DNA of 36,658 bases from an uncultured Collinsella sp. (GTDB lineage Bacteria; Actinomycetota; Coriobacteriia; Coriobacteriales; Coriobacteriaceae): NCBI GenBank assembly GCA_900541675.1, contig UQKU01000024.1, positions 1 to 36,658 of the forward strand. The letters are read 5' to 3'. Below the pieces are notes generated by a model that was not told the origin of the DNA, did not search any database, and saw only the letters and a list, made by a program, of their open reading frames with translations. Positions 24,014-31,136 of the stretch are shown here, in pieces. Positions within the stretch are counted from its first letter, which is position 1, and the number at the start of each line of letters is the position of its first letter. The translations under genes were made by a program, and so were the position numbers.

Positions 24014-24310
24014 CTAGCGGACGCGGCGCGAGGCACGCGTGAGCAGGTAGTCGGCCACAAACAGGATGACGGCGACGATGGCGTAATCCAGACGGAACAC
24101 GCCGCCAAAAGGCGATGTGATGACGCCGTAGCCGGCGATGGCACCCGGCAGCGCGCGAGAAAGCTCAACGACAAAGCCAACGATTTGCAACTTGGCGGTG
24201 AGGCCGCTGAAGCACAGCAGCACGGTCATCGCGCTCATAAAGATGCCGCAGATGCGACAGGCGATGGCGATGATGCTCATCGCCACGGCAGCGGCTTTAC
24301 GAGAGTTCAC
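24014..24310 (-). CDS. Small membrane protein of unknown function
   Basis: A 98-residue protein with hydrophobic segments near residues 7–37 (AVAMSIIAIACRICGIFMSA and onward) and 72–90 (LDYAIVAVILFVADYLLT), and a basic end (RASRRVR). The start is a GTG overlapping the last 14 bp of the ABC-F gene, so its translation is probably coupled. It is 9 bp upstream of the M50 protease gene and may be a partner of that protease, which is speculation from position. No family is recognised. Confidence 0.7.
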   Translation of the reverse strand: MNSRKAAAVAMSIIAIACRICGIFMSAMTVLLCFSGLTAKLQIVGFVVELSRALPGAIAGYGVITSPFGGVFRLDYAIVAVILFVADYLLTRASRRVR

Positions 24311-26333
24311 GCGCGGTCTCCTCTTCGATTTGGGTGGAAAGCTCTAGCCATTCGTCCTCGAGTTTGGGCAGCTCTTGCTTAAGGCCGTTATATTCCCCCA
24401 GCGCGGCGTTGAACTTGTCCTGATCGGCGTAAAGCTCTTCGCTTGCCATCAATTCCATAAGCTCGTCATAGCGGGCACGCTTTTTGTCCAGCTCTGCCTC
24501 GATCTTTTTGAGCTGGTTGCGCACGCCCTTGAGCTTTTTGTTGAGCGCGGCGCGAGCCTGGGCCTCGGCGCGCTTTTGCTCCTTGGTCTTTTTGCCCTCG
24601 GCAGGCTTGGGAGCCGCGGCTGGGCTGCTGGCCTGGGCGGCGTTGGCGGGCTTAGTGCTCCTGCTTGCCTCCGGCGCGCTCTCCCCTGCCGTCTCGGCGG
24701 CGGCGCGGGCTGCGAGGTCCTCGCGCTTGAAGAGGTAGTAGTCGTAGTCGCCGTCGTAGACCGTGACCTTGCCGTCACGGATGTCGATCACGCGGTTCGC
24801 CACGGCGCGCACCAGGTGCTCGTCGTGGCTGATCAGCACGATGGTGCCGGGGAAGTTTTGCAGGGCGTTTTCGAGCATGTCCACCGAGTCGATATCCAGG
24901 TGGTTGGTGGGCTCGTCCAGGCACAGGAGCGCCTCGGGGGCCACAAGCATCTTGGCCAGGGCCAAACGCGCCTTTTCGCCGCCGGAGAGGACGCGTACCT
25001 GCTTTTCGATGGAATCGTTGTCGCTAAATAGGAAGGCGCCCAGCAGGCTGCGCTGCTGCGGTACGGTCCACTTGGGCGTGACGGTGTCGATCTCTTGCAG
25101 GACGGTGTTGGACTCGGTCATGCCCTCGAGCGCGTGCTGGGCATAGTAGGCCACACCGACGTTGGTGCCCAGGTCGCGCGTGCCGGTAGTGGGCGGCTCC
25201 AGGCCAGCGAGGATCTTCATGAGGGTGGACTTACCGGCGCCGTTGGGGCCGACGAGCGCCACATGCTCGCCGCGGTAGAGCTTGAGGTCGATATCGCTGT
25301 AGATGTGCTTGTTGCCGTAGGACTTGGACACGCCCTCCAGGCCCACGACCATGTCGCCAGAGCGCGGCGGGTCGGGGAACTTAAAGTCGATGTGTTTGTG
25401 GCCTTCGGGCAGGATGACGAGCTCCTTTTTGATCTGCTCGATCTTGCGGATGCGCTCCTGGGCCTGGGCCGCTTTGGTGGGCTTGTAGCGGAACTTGTCG
25501 ACGAAGACCTGCATGTGGGCGATGTCGCGCTCCTGGGCGGCACGCTTGGCGCGCATCTGCTCCAGGTTGTCCTCGCGCTGCTTGAGATAGCTGCTGTAGT
25601 TGCCGGTGTAGGTGGTCACGCGGCGGTTCTCGAGCGCGGCGACGTGGTCGACGCAGGCGTCCATGAAGGCGCGGTCGTGGCTGACGATGAGGACGGCGCC
25701 GTCGTAGTTGGCAATAAAGCCGCGCAGCCACTGGACGCTCTCGAGGTCCAGGTGGTTGGTGGGCTCGTCCAGCAGCAGCAGGTCAGGATGGCGCAGGAAG
25801 AGCTTTGCCAACGCGATGCGCATCTGCCAGCCGCCGGAGAACTCGGAGCACGGGCGCTCAAAATCGGTGACCTTAAAGCCCAGGCCGGACAGGATCTTGC
25901 GGGCGTTACTCTCGAGTTCGTAGCCACCCAGATGCTCAAAGCGGTCCTGGACCTGGCCGTACTCGTTAAGGAGTGCGTCGACTTCCTTACCCTGCTCGGA
26001 GAGCTCGGTGATCTGGGCCTGCAGCTCGTTGGCGCGCTCGCCCATGCGGCGGATTTCCTTGGCGGCTGCCATGACCTCGGCAAGGATGGTGGTGTCCTTT
26101 TGCTCCAAGTTGGTTTCCTGCTCTAGGTAGCCCACCTGGCAATCCTTGGCGTACTGGATCTGGCCGGCGTCGGGGCTGTCGATGCCCATGATGATCTTGA
26201 GCATGGTGGTTTTGCCGGCGCCGTTGGGTCCCACGAGCGCAAAACGCTCGCCGGGGTTGATCTGGAAGGACGCGCCACTAAAGAGGACGCGCGCGCCGAA
26301 GCTTTTTTCGATCTTGTCGACCAGGAGGATCAT
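24297..26333 (-). CDS. ABC-F family ATPase (translation factor type)
   Basis: 678 residues: two ATP-binding cassettes without membrane segments, joined by a charged linker, plus a C-terminal coiled coil. Domain one shows GPNGAGKTTMLK, FSGGWQMRIALA and LLLLDEPTNHLDLES. Domain two shows GPNGAGKSTLMK, LSGGEKARLALA and LLCLDEPTNHLDIDS. The tail (about residues 560–678) begins as a low-complexity Ala/Pro/Lys segment and ends in a coiled coil (KLKGVRNQLKKIEAELDKKR). This is the layout of YdiF/Uup-like ABC-F proteins that act on ribosomes; there is no specific sign of antibiotic protection. Its first 25 bp are duplicated downstream of tRNA-Met, in front of the second tRNA-Ala. Confidence 0.93.
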   Translation of the reverse strand: MILLVDKIEKSFGARVLFSGASFQINPGERFALVGPNGAGKTTMLKIIMGIDSPDAGQIQYAKDCQVGYLEQETNLEQKDTTILAEVMAAAKEIRRMGERANELQAQITELSEQGKEVDALLNEYGQVQDRFEHLGGYELESNARKILSGLGFKVTDFERPCSEFSGGWQMRIALAKLFLRHPDLLLLDEPTNHLDLESVQWLRGFIANYDGAVLIVSHDRAFMDACVDHVAALENRRVTTYTGNYSSYLKQREDNLEQMRAKRAAQERDIAHMQVFVDKFRYKPTKAAQAQERIRKIEQIKKELVILPEGHKHIDFKFPDPPRSGDMVVGLEGVSKSYGNKHIYSDIDLKLYRGEHVALVGPNGAGKSTLMKILAGLEPPTTGTRDLGTNVGVAYYAQHALEGMTESNTVLQEIDTVTPKWTVPQQRSLLGAFLFSDNDSIEKQVRVLSGGEKARLALAKMLVAPEALLCLDEPTNHLDIDSVDMLENALQNFPGTIVLISHDEHLVRAVANRVIDIRDGKVTVYDGDYDYYLFKREDLAARAAAETAGESAPEASRSTKPANAAQASSPAAAPKPAEGKKTKEQKRAEAQARAALNKKLKGVRNQLKKIEAELDKKRARYDELMELMASEELYADQDKFNAALGEYNGLKQELPKLEDEWLELSTQIEEETARELS

Positions 26334-26363
26334 GGTGCCGCCTTTGACCTTGTGTGCCTATAT

Positions 26364-26393
26364 GAAAAAAGGCCCCAACTTGCGTTGGAGCCT
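26364..26393 (-). terminator. Terminator of tRNA-Ala, copy 1
   Basis: On the minus strand GGCTCCAAC, loop GCAA, GTTGGGGCC, then TTTTTT. It separates the tRNA from the ABC-F start about 30 bp on. Read-through may still supply the ABC-F gene, for which I see no clear promoter of its own. Confidence 0.85.
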
Positions 26394-26408
26394 CATTCAA
26401 TGCTCGGG

Positions 26409-26481
26409 TGGAGACGAGGGGGATCGAACCCCTGACCTCTTGACTGCCAGTCAAGCGCTCTCCCAGCTGAGCTACGCCCCC
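26409..26481 (-). tRNA. tRNA-Ala (anticodon GGC), copy 1
   Basis: 73 nt. The acceptor stem is GGGGGCG/CGTCTCC with discriminator A. The anticodon stem CTTGA/TCAAG has the loop CTGGCAG, anticodon GGC, and the T-arm has GGTTCGATCCC. The 3' end is followed by CCC, so CCA is not encoded. Confidence 0.97.
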
Positions 26482-26493
26482 GTGCGAAAAAGT

Positions 26494-26522
26494 ACTATAC
26501 GGGAACTCGGACGTCGATGCAA
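26494..26522 (-). promoter_or_regulatory. Promoter of tRNA-Ala, copy 1
   Basis: On the minus strand -35 TTGCAT and -10 TATAGT with a 17-bp spacer, 12 bp before the tRNA 5' end. Confidence 0.75.
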
Positions 26523-26686
26523 GGACAATTTCGGAAAAACTTTCGCGGGCCCCGGCGCGCACGCGTGGGCGCACGGGCCCGCACAGGTCCGAGGAGCCCG
26601 CGATGCCCGCGGGGCGCACCCCTCGGGCGGGCGGCGTCAGCGCCGCACGCCTTCCCGTCTCCAGTCCGGCCGCCCTCGGGGGCCTC

Positions 26687-26850
26687 CCGCCGCGGAACCG
26701 GCCCATCTACTACGTTTGGGCGGCATCCCCCGACCATGGCGTCTCGGGCAAAAATAAAACCGCAGGTAGACGGTCTGCGGTTTTCGCGAAATACGGGGTA
26801 TGGTCGAGGGGCCGGGGCTAAACGTAGTAGATGGGCCGGTTCCGTGGCGG
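26687..26850. repeat. Hairpin element A (long terminal inverted repeat, conserved core)
   Basis: The left arm 26687–26717 and the right arm 26820–26850 are inverted repeats of 31 bp with one mismatch; each contains CATCTACTACGTTT or its complement. Inside, CCCCGACCAT pairs with ATGGTCGAGGGG. The centre holds a perfect 10-bp hairpin, AAAACCGCAG and CTGCGGTTTT, with a 9-base loop. The whole 164 bp can fold into one rod. The centre shares AAAACCGCAGGT and neighbouring bases with elements B and C. No protein is encoded. It lies between a tRNA-Ala and a tRNA-Met gene. Confidence 0.8.
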
Positions 26851-26929
26851 CGTCATCGCAGACAGCCGACCGAGAACACCCGGAAGTGAGTTAGCAGGCT
26901 ATTTGTAAGTGAAAACCACTGCGATGAAA

Positions 26930-26959
26930 AGAAAACAGGCCAGACATATTGCCTGACCC
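26930..26959 (-). terminator. Terminator of tRNA-Met
   Basis: On the minus strand GGTCAGGC, loop AATAT, GTCTGGCC (8 pairs, two of them G–T), then TGTTTTCTTTT. It lies 12 bp behind the tRNA. Confidence 0.75.
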
Positions 26960-26970
26960 GTTGAAAAACC

Positions 26971-27046
26971 TGGTGGGCCCTCCGGGATTCGAACCCAGAA
27001 CCCAGGGATTATGAGTCCCCTGCGCTAACCGTTGCGCCAAGAGCCC
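26971..27046 (-). tRNA. tRNA-Met (anticodon CAT)
   Basis: 76 nt with encoded CCA. The acceptor stem is GGGCTCT/AGGGCCC with discriminator A. The loop CTCATAA gives anticodon CAT, and the T-arm has GGTTCGAATCC. The first acceptor pair is a proper G–C, which argues against an initiator tRNA. A lysidine-modified tRNA-Ile2 with the same anticodon cannot be excluded from sequence alone. Confidence 0.9.
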
Positions 27047-27201
27047 TTGTGATTAGTGGTTGCAAAGGTAATGGAGGACTTCCATGTAGAGAAGCGTTGC
27101 ACCACGTCGTGAAATACTACCATGCACGCGACGCCCGTTCAACGCACGATCTTGTCGACCAGGAGGATCATGGTGCCGCCTTTGACCTTGAGTGCCTATA
27201 T

Positions 27202-27231
27202 GAAAAAAGGCCCCAACTTGCGTTGGAGCCT
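27202..27231 (-). terminator. Terminator of tRNA-Ala, copy 2
   Basis: Identical to the hairpin and T-run behind copy 1. Confidence 0.85.
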
Positions 27232-27246
27232 CATTCAATGCTCGGG

Positions 27247-27319
27247 TGGAGACGAGGGGGATCGAACCCCTGACCTCTTGACTGCCAGTCAAGCGCTCTC
27301 CCAGCTGAGCTACGCCCCC
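27247..27319 (-). tRNA. tRNA-Ala (anticodon GGC), copy 2
   Basis: Identical in its 73 nt to copy 1, including the lack of encoded CCA. Both copies have promoters and terminators and should be expressed. Confidence 0.97.
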
Positions 27320-27331
27320 GTGTGAAGAAGT

Positions 27332-27360
27332 ACTATACGGGAACTCGGACGGCGATGCAA
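27332..27360 (-). promoter_or_regulatory. Promoter of tRNA-Ala, copy 2
   Basis: On the minus strand -35 TTGCAT and -10 TATAGT, 17-bp spacer, as in copy 1; one base differs in the spacer. Confidence 0.75.
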
Positions 27361-27621
27361 GGACAATTTTGGAAAATATTTTGCGGCGCGTTGAACGGGA
27401 GCGGGGCCAAAGAGACACACGATGCCCGACATAGCCCGCGGGGCGAGCCCCGTGGGCGGCGGCAAGCCCGCCGCCTTCCTTTGCAGGGCTCGGCATGTCG
27501 CCCCAGACGCCGCCGGCCAGACCAAAGCGATCCGCGGTGCATCCGTGGGCATGAGCCCTTCCGCACGCCTTCGGGCCAATTTACGGAACCGTGCGTAGCT
27601 CGCCCCAGCTGGTCGCTTCAT

Positions 27622-27770
27622 AAACAGACCGGTTTACTACGCCGATTCCCGGATTTCCGACCTCACGCCTACTTTCGCAAAACGGGCAGGCAATCTACCT
27701 GCGGTTTTACGAGCGGCGAAATCAGTGTGTTCAGTCACCCTCAATCCAACGTAGTAAACCGGCATGGTTT
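27622..27770. repeat. Hairpin element B
   Basis: The terminal arms CCGGTTTACTACG (27629–27641) and CGTAGTAAACCGG (27750–27762) are perfectly complementary, and AAAC/GTTT pairs extend the stem to 27622–27770 across a small bulge. The centre (27679–27708) carries AAAACGGGCAGG and CCTGCGGTTTT, a hairpin like that of element A read in the opposite orientation. Outside the centre and TACTACG the arms differ from A but still pair with each other. It lies right of the second tRNA-Ala copy, as A lies right of the first. A 63-codon minus-strand frame crosses it and is probably spurious. Confidence 0.75.
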
Positions 27771-27830
27771 TAAAATGGCACTTAATTACTGACAGCATAT
27801 AAAGTATTAAAAATGCCCACTTGGCCATTA

Positions 27831-28985
27831 TTACTTACCAATACCGAGCCAATTGCACAGAACGTTGGCCCGCAATCTGGTCTCAGCGCATCTCATCGCC
27901 TCGGTTTTTGGCTTGTAGCGCAACTCTAATCGCTCACACACACTGTGAATGATGGCATCAAGCTGATCGTGATCATTGGGCATGTCATGGGTTACAAGAA
28001 ATACGTCGTATCCCATGCTTTGCAATGCTGTCATTCGGGTGGCATCGTGGTCAAGCACGGCGCCCGATCCATGGATAACCTCTCCTTGAAGTTCGATAAT
28101 CACAGCCTTCATTGTTATTGGATTTACGATGACGATATCGCCGTAACAGATTTTCTGACCTGCGATTTTCCGAGCTGAATTCGACAGCGGTGTTAAGTCG
28201 TTGACGAATATGTTTTTAAACTCCGCTCCGCCGGCACGCCTCGGATGACTCAGTAACATGATTCCAGCAACTTCTAGCGGGGATGCAGCGATACCCATTA
28301 CCTGCCGTGCGGCTTCGTAGAATTGCTTTCCCCACATCTCGCCTTTAACCTTCGCTGCAAATCTATGCAGTTCTTCTATTTCAATAAGAGGCTTTCTCAT
28401 CCAGAGCGATGTGCCCTTTCCGCTAGCTGTATTTCCGGATCCGTTATCCTGCTGCTCACTTTGATCATTCTTGCTGTCCTTCTGGTGCGCCCGAGCATGG
28501 ACTCGCTTCCATGGGATCTCATCTTGAGTTTCGTCTAGTTCAAACAAACTTTCTGTGGTGTACTGCTCTTCTTCTGATTTTGTCTGCTCAAGTGCTATGT
28601 CGACCGCGGGCGATGGTTTAAAAACCGAGAACCATCCGCAGAACTCGTACATAGCCAGAACCAGGTCGCATGAAGACACGCTTCGAGTCATGGTGAATAG
28701 CGTATTAAGAGGGTCAGTGACGCTAAAGCCCATACCCGTGTCGATGGAAACCTTCTCTGTATAGGCGCTGTTCCATCGGATGGTCCGTCTTGTCTCAGAA
28801 TGCAGGTTGCTTCGTGTTGATGCTGCTGTGATGATTGGCGTCTTGAGGACGTCGACTACAAAGGGCGATTGGGATAGAGCTCGCCAGCCGTCTTCGGAGT
28901 TGGGTAGGTGCGGGTAGAGGTTGCGCACCTGCGGTGGGCAGCGCCAGTAGCGGAATGCTGTGTTTGCGCAGACGATTTCGTCCAT
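27831..28985 (-). CDS. Hypothetical protein with restriction-endonuclease-like C-terminal domain
   Basis: 384 residues. The N-terminal 130 or so (ANTAFRYWRCPPQVRNLYPH and on, with SAYTEKVSID) do not match anything I know. The middle (about 140–195) is a hydrophilic linker rich in E, Q, D, S and K. The C-terminal part has YGDIVIVNP, a short turn, then AVIIELQGEVIHGSGAVLDHDATRMTALQ in two halves and YDVFLVTHD. A D, about 13 residues, then E-x-Q, followed by 'D..R...L...GY.V', is how DUF559/VSR-type PD-(D/E)xK nucleases look. I infer a nuclease, possibly for defence. The start at 28985 has a weak GGGAGGC upstream. It is a single gene between element B and tRNA-Val. Confidence 0.65.
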   Translation of the reverse strand: MDEIVCANTAFRYWRCPPQVRNLYPHLPNSEDGWRALSQSPFVVDVLKTPIITAASTRSNLHSETRRTIRWNSAYTEKVSIDTGMGFSVTDPLNTLFTMTRSVSSCDLVLAMYEFCGWFSVFKPSPAVDIALEQTKSEEEQYTTESLFELDETQDEIPWKRVHARAHQKDSKNDQSEQQDNGSGNTASGKGTSLWMRKPLIEIEELHRFAAKVKGEMWGKQFYEAARQVMGIAASPLEVAGIMLLSHPRRAGGAEFKNIFVNDLTPLSNSARKIAGQKICYGDIVIVNPITMKAVIIELQGEVIHGSGAVLDHDATRMTALQSMGYDVFLVTHDMPNDHDQLDAIIHSVCERLELRYKPKTEAMRCAETRLRANVLCNWLGIGK

Positions 28986-29327
28986 TTGTGCCTCCCCTGG
29001 TATCGGCCGTTGATCGTGCGGATTGCGGGCATGGCCGATTATCTACCGGGACATCATGCGGGTAAGTACCGGAAGCAAACCAAAAGCTTGACGAGTTCTG
29101 CCGAAAAACCACCGTGTGATAGAAATCCGCTGGAAGGCGCTTTGGGCATGTGGTCCCTATCTCCACATTTGTGCTCGGATCACACGGGGAATTCAATGAA
29201 AATACGCATGCGTTTTATACAAAACGGGCAATGGCGTCAGCAAAAAGGATGCGATAAAAAATGGCGCCATAGACGACTACGATTTGTTTTTGGTGTCAGT
29301 TTTGGTGTCACCCTTGGTGTCAAAAAG
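28986..29327. other. Non-coding stretch with an inverted repeat and a 12-bp tandem repeat
   Basis: No supported gene. CCGTGTGAT (29112–29120) and ATCACACGG (29178–29186) form an inverted repeat that encloses a smaller one (ATGTGG/CCACAT). At 29287–29322 a 12-bp unit containing TTGGTGTCA occurs three times in tandem. On the minus strand it encodes DTKGDTKTDTKNKS and a stop, which could be the end of a lost protein, for example an integrase, beside tRNA-Val. Confidence 0.45.
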
Positions 29328-29357
29328 AAAAAGGCCAGAGGCTTAACACCTCTGACC
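29328..29357 (-). terminator. Terminator of tRNA-Val
   Basis: On the minus strand GGTCAGAGGT, a short loop, GCCTCTGGCC, then TTTTTCTTTTTG, about 12 bp behind the tRNA. Confidence 0.85.
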
Positions 29358-29368
29358 TGTGCTTTTGA

Positions 29369-29443
29369 TGGTGGGCGATACAAGATTCGAACTTGTGACC
29401 CCATCCGTGTGAAGGATATGCTCTACCCCTGAGCCAATCGCCC
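29369..29443 (-). tRNA. tRNA-Val (anticodon CAC)
   Basis: 75 nt with encoded CCA. The acceptor stem is GGGCGAT/ATCGCCC with discriminator A. The anticodon stem ATCC/GGAT encloses TTCACAC, giving CAC. The T-arm has AGTTCGAATCT. Confidence 0.95.
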
Positions 29444-29466
29444 GTCGCCTTTAGGCAAAAGAGATA

Positions 29467-29496
29467 CTATCATAGCCGCGCGTGGTTTACCAAGAA
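29467..29496 (-). promoter_or_regulatory. Promoter of tRNA-Val
   Basis: On the minus strand -35 TTGGTA and -10 TAGTAT with 18 bp between, upstream of the tRNA. Positions are approximate to a few bases. Confidence 0.5.
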
Positions 29497-29593
29497 CTTT
29501 TTGCCCCCGATTTTAAAATCGTTGACGTAATCGTGGGCGCAGACCGCGCCACCGTAATCAGGGCAGCCGACAAACCAGCAGCTAAACCGCCCT

Positions 29594-30382
29594 TTATCGC
29601 TTGATCCACGACGTCTCGGGGCGGCAGATAAGTCGCGCGTTGTTATAGGCCATGTCGAGCGTGAGGCAGGTGCGCGCGGCGTAGAAGCCGTCTTCGCGCT
29701 GGATGGTCAGCGCCAGCTCGGGCTTGTCGCCGGTTAGGCACAGCGGCAGCAGCAGCTGGATCCGGCCGCCATAGAACTGCGGCACCGCGAGCGTGTAGTT
29801 GGCTGCGGCGCGGCGGGCGGCCTCGACGACGGCGCCCTCAAAGGCGCGGCGCAGCAGCAGCGAGTTGTCCTCCCCCATCAGGCTGGCGGGGATGCGCGTC
29901 AGGTTCTCCTCGTCGCCCAGAATATGGTCGATGTTGGAGCGAATGGGCAGGCGGTAGTCAAAGACCAGCTCGGAAGGATCCTCAGCAAAGCGTACGCGGC
30001 ACGGCAGGTACTCAAACGAGACCAGCATGGGGTCGCTTTCCTTAAAGAAGCCCTTCAAAAACCAGCGCTGGCGTGCGTCGGGCTTGGTGTTGGGCTCAAA
30101 CAGACCGTAGATGGTCTCGTAGCGGCGTGTGTACAGGCCGGTGTTAAACAGGCAGCGGTCGTCGTCGAACACCAGCGGCAGGTTGGACGGTGCGGTCTGG
30201 TCTACGTCGCGCTCGGTCAAAAACACTGCGCGGCTAAACGAAAACGACAGGTAGTTTTTGAGGATGCGGTTGCTGGGACCCCAGTCCTCGGGATCGGCGA
30301 GGTCGGCCAGGCGGTCGTAACAGGGCTCGGGGCAAAACGCAAAGTCGTAGACATTGCTGCACAGGGTGCTGGGGATTTCCAT
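29594..30382 (-). CDS. DUF3825 domain protein
   Basis: 262 residues. The block LADPEDWGPSNRILKNYLSF, then CLFNTGLYTRRYETIYGLFE and an RWFLKGFFKESD-type segment, matches DUF3825. That domain occurs alone or next to RNA-binding and OST-HTH-like domains and is suspected to act on RNA; its activity is unproved. The second half (PASLMGEDNSLLLRRAFEGA, VPQFYGGRIQLLLPLCL) completes the domain. There is no signal peptide. The gene starts 45 bp behind the Doc toxin gene on the same strand and may be co-transcribed with it, so a role in the same conflict module is possible. Beyond its stop another frame encodes a cysteine-rich stretch (see findings). Confidence 0.8.
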   Translation of the reverse strand: MEIPSTLCSNVYDFAFCPEPCYDRLADLADPEDWGPSNRILKNYLSFSFSRAVFLTERDVDQTAPSNLPLVFDDDRCLFNTGLYTRRYETIYGLFEPNTKPDARQRWFLKGFFKESDPMLVSFEYLPCRVRFAEDPSELVFDYRLPIRSNIDHILGDEENLTRIPASLMGEDNSLLLRRAFEGAVVEAARRAAANYTLAVPQFYGGRIQLLLPLCLTGDKPELALTIQREDGFYAARTCLTLDMAYNNARLICRPETSWIKR

Positions 30383-30427
30383 GTGGTGTCCAATCCATTC
30401 GATAATCGGTATGCGGATGGTTTGATT

Positions 30428-30943
30428 CTATACGTGCGACGGGTCGTCCGTGCCCGCAACGCAACCGCGGCGCAGCTCTTCGGCGAGCTCGCTGGTCGTG
30501 CGGCTACTAGAAACGAGGTCCTGGATCCAGGCGTAGTACTGGTTGTCTTTGGGCTCGGGGCTATCGGACAGCACGACCGGGGTGCCGGCGAACCTTAAGA
30601 CGGACAACGCAAAGACAAGGCTGGTTCGCTTGTTACCGTCTTCAAAGATATGGTCCTTGACCATGTGCTCGGCCACGTAGGTGACCTGGTCAAAGATGTC
30701 TGCGAAGCGATCGGCCGGCGATTGGCCGAATATTGTACAGAATGCACCCGCAAGCACGGACTCGACGCGTCCGAGTTCGAGAGCGGCCCGGTCACCTGTG
30801 GCGTCGGTCGTATAGCAGCGCCCGACCTTCATCAACGTGCTGTGCAGACGCATCACGGCCGCTGCCATGGCCTTGAGCGAACCGGCATCATCGAGCACGA
30901 GCGGCACGAACGGATGTGCCCGGCGCGGCGCGACCGCCGTCAT
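30428..30943 (-). CDS. Doc-type toxin (Fic/DOC family)
   Basis: 171 residues. The active-site motif is HIFEDGNKRT (residues 98–107), the Doc variant H-x-F-x-D-G/A-N-K-R rather than the AMP-transferring Fic motif HPFxxGNG. Doc toxins phosphorylate elongation factor Tu and stop translation. The other helices fit (LELGRVESVLAGAFCTIFGQ, ADIFDQVTYVAEHMVKD). The protein is longer than P1 Doc (126 residues), with extra residues at both ends. Its ATG overlaps the stop of the small upstream gene (ATGA), as for an antitoxin–toxin pair, but that partner is not a recognisable Phd. Confidence 0.88.
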   Translation of the reverse strand: MTAVAPRRAHPFVPLVLDDAGSLKAMAAAVMRLHSTLMKVGRCYTTDATGDRAALELGRVESVLAGAFCTIFGQSPADRFADIFDQVTYVAEHMVKDHIFEDGNKRTSLVFALSVLRFAGTPVVLSDSPEPKDNQYYAWIQDLVSSSRTTSELAEELRRGCVAGTDDPSHV

Positions 30944-31125
30944 GAGTTCTCCAAGAGCCTGAGCGCGTTGGGCATGCCCGCAATGGTCAGCCGAACAGCT
31001 TCATCGATTGACGTGGCGCCGTCGAGCAAAATCGGTGATGTTGAATTTGCCACGTGCGCAGTTAAATGATTTTCTTGAGCAACGCAATCAGCGCCGTCAT
31101 CTTGTTGAACATAGCTCCAAGGCAT
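30940..31125 (-). CDS. Small protein, probable antitoxin partner of Doc (M-x-WSYVQ family)
   Basis: 61 residues: MPWSYVQQDDGADCVAQENH, then a middle part and IDEAVRLTIAGMPNALRLLE. The start is fixed by GAGGAG 6–7 bases before ATG 31125, and the end overlaps the Doc start by 4 bp. Position and overlap suggest the Doc antitoxin. The N-terminus is clearly related to that of the protein at 34602–34880 (M-x-W-S-Y-V-Q-x-D-D-G). It does not show the Phd fold pattern. The C-terminal helix could be the toxin-binding part. This is inference; no known antitoxin family is recognised. Confidence 0.65.
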   Translation of the reverse strand: MPWSYVQQDDGADCVAQENHLTAHVANSTSPILLDGATSIDEAVRLTIAGMPNALRLLENS

Positions 31126-31136
31126 GTCTGACTCCT

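Larger units (their letters stand above)
26309..26548. repeat. Direct repeat, copy 1 (ABC-F start + terminator + tRNA-Ala + promoter)
   Basis: This 240-bp unit recurs at 27147–27386 with no gaps and, by eye, 8 mismatches. It includes the first 25 bp of the ABC-F coding region, the tRNA-Ala terminator, the tRNA and its promoter. The tRNA itself is identical in both copies, and most mismatches lie in or beyond its promoter region. Confidence 0.92.
27147..27386. repeat. Direct repeat, copy 2
   Basis: Second copy of the 240-bp unit. At its left end the ABC-F coding start is truncated: ATG plus eight more codons, then TGA. This shows that the unit was copied from the ABC-F side and pasted here, or that an ABC-F gene was lost here. 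To the right of both copies come GC-rich segments that share blocks such as GCCCGCGGGGCG, so the similarity probably extends further in degraded form. Confidence 0.92.

Noticed and set aside
27637..27828. A 63-codon minus-strand frame across hairpin element B
   Set aside because: Most of it is the hairpin read as protein. Its similarity to frames over element A follows from the shared DNA core, not from coding constraint.
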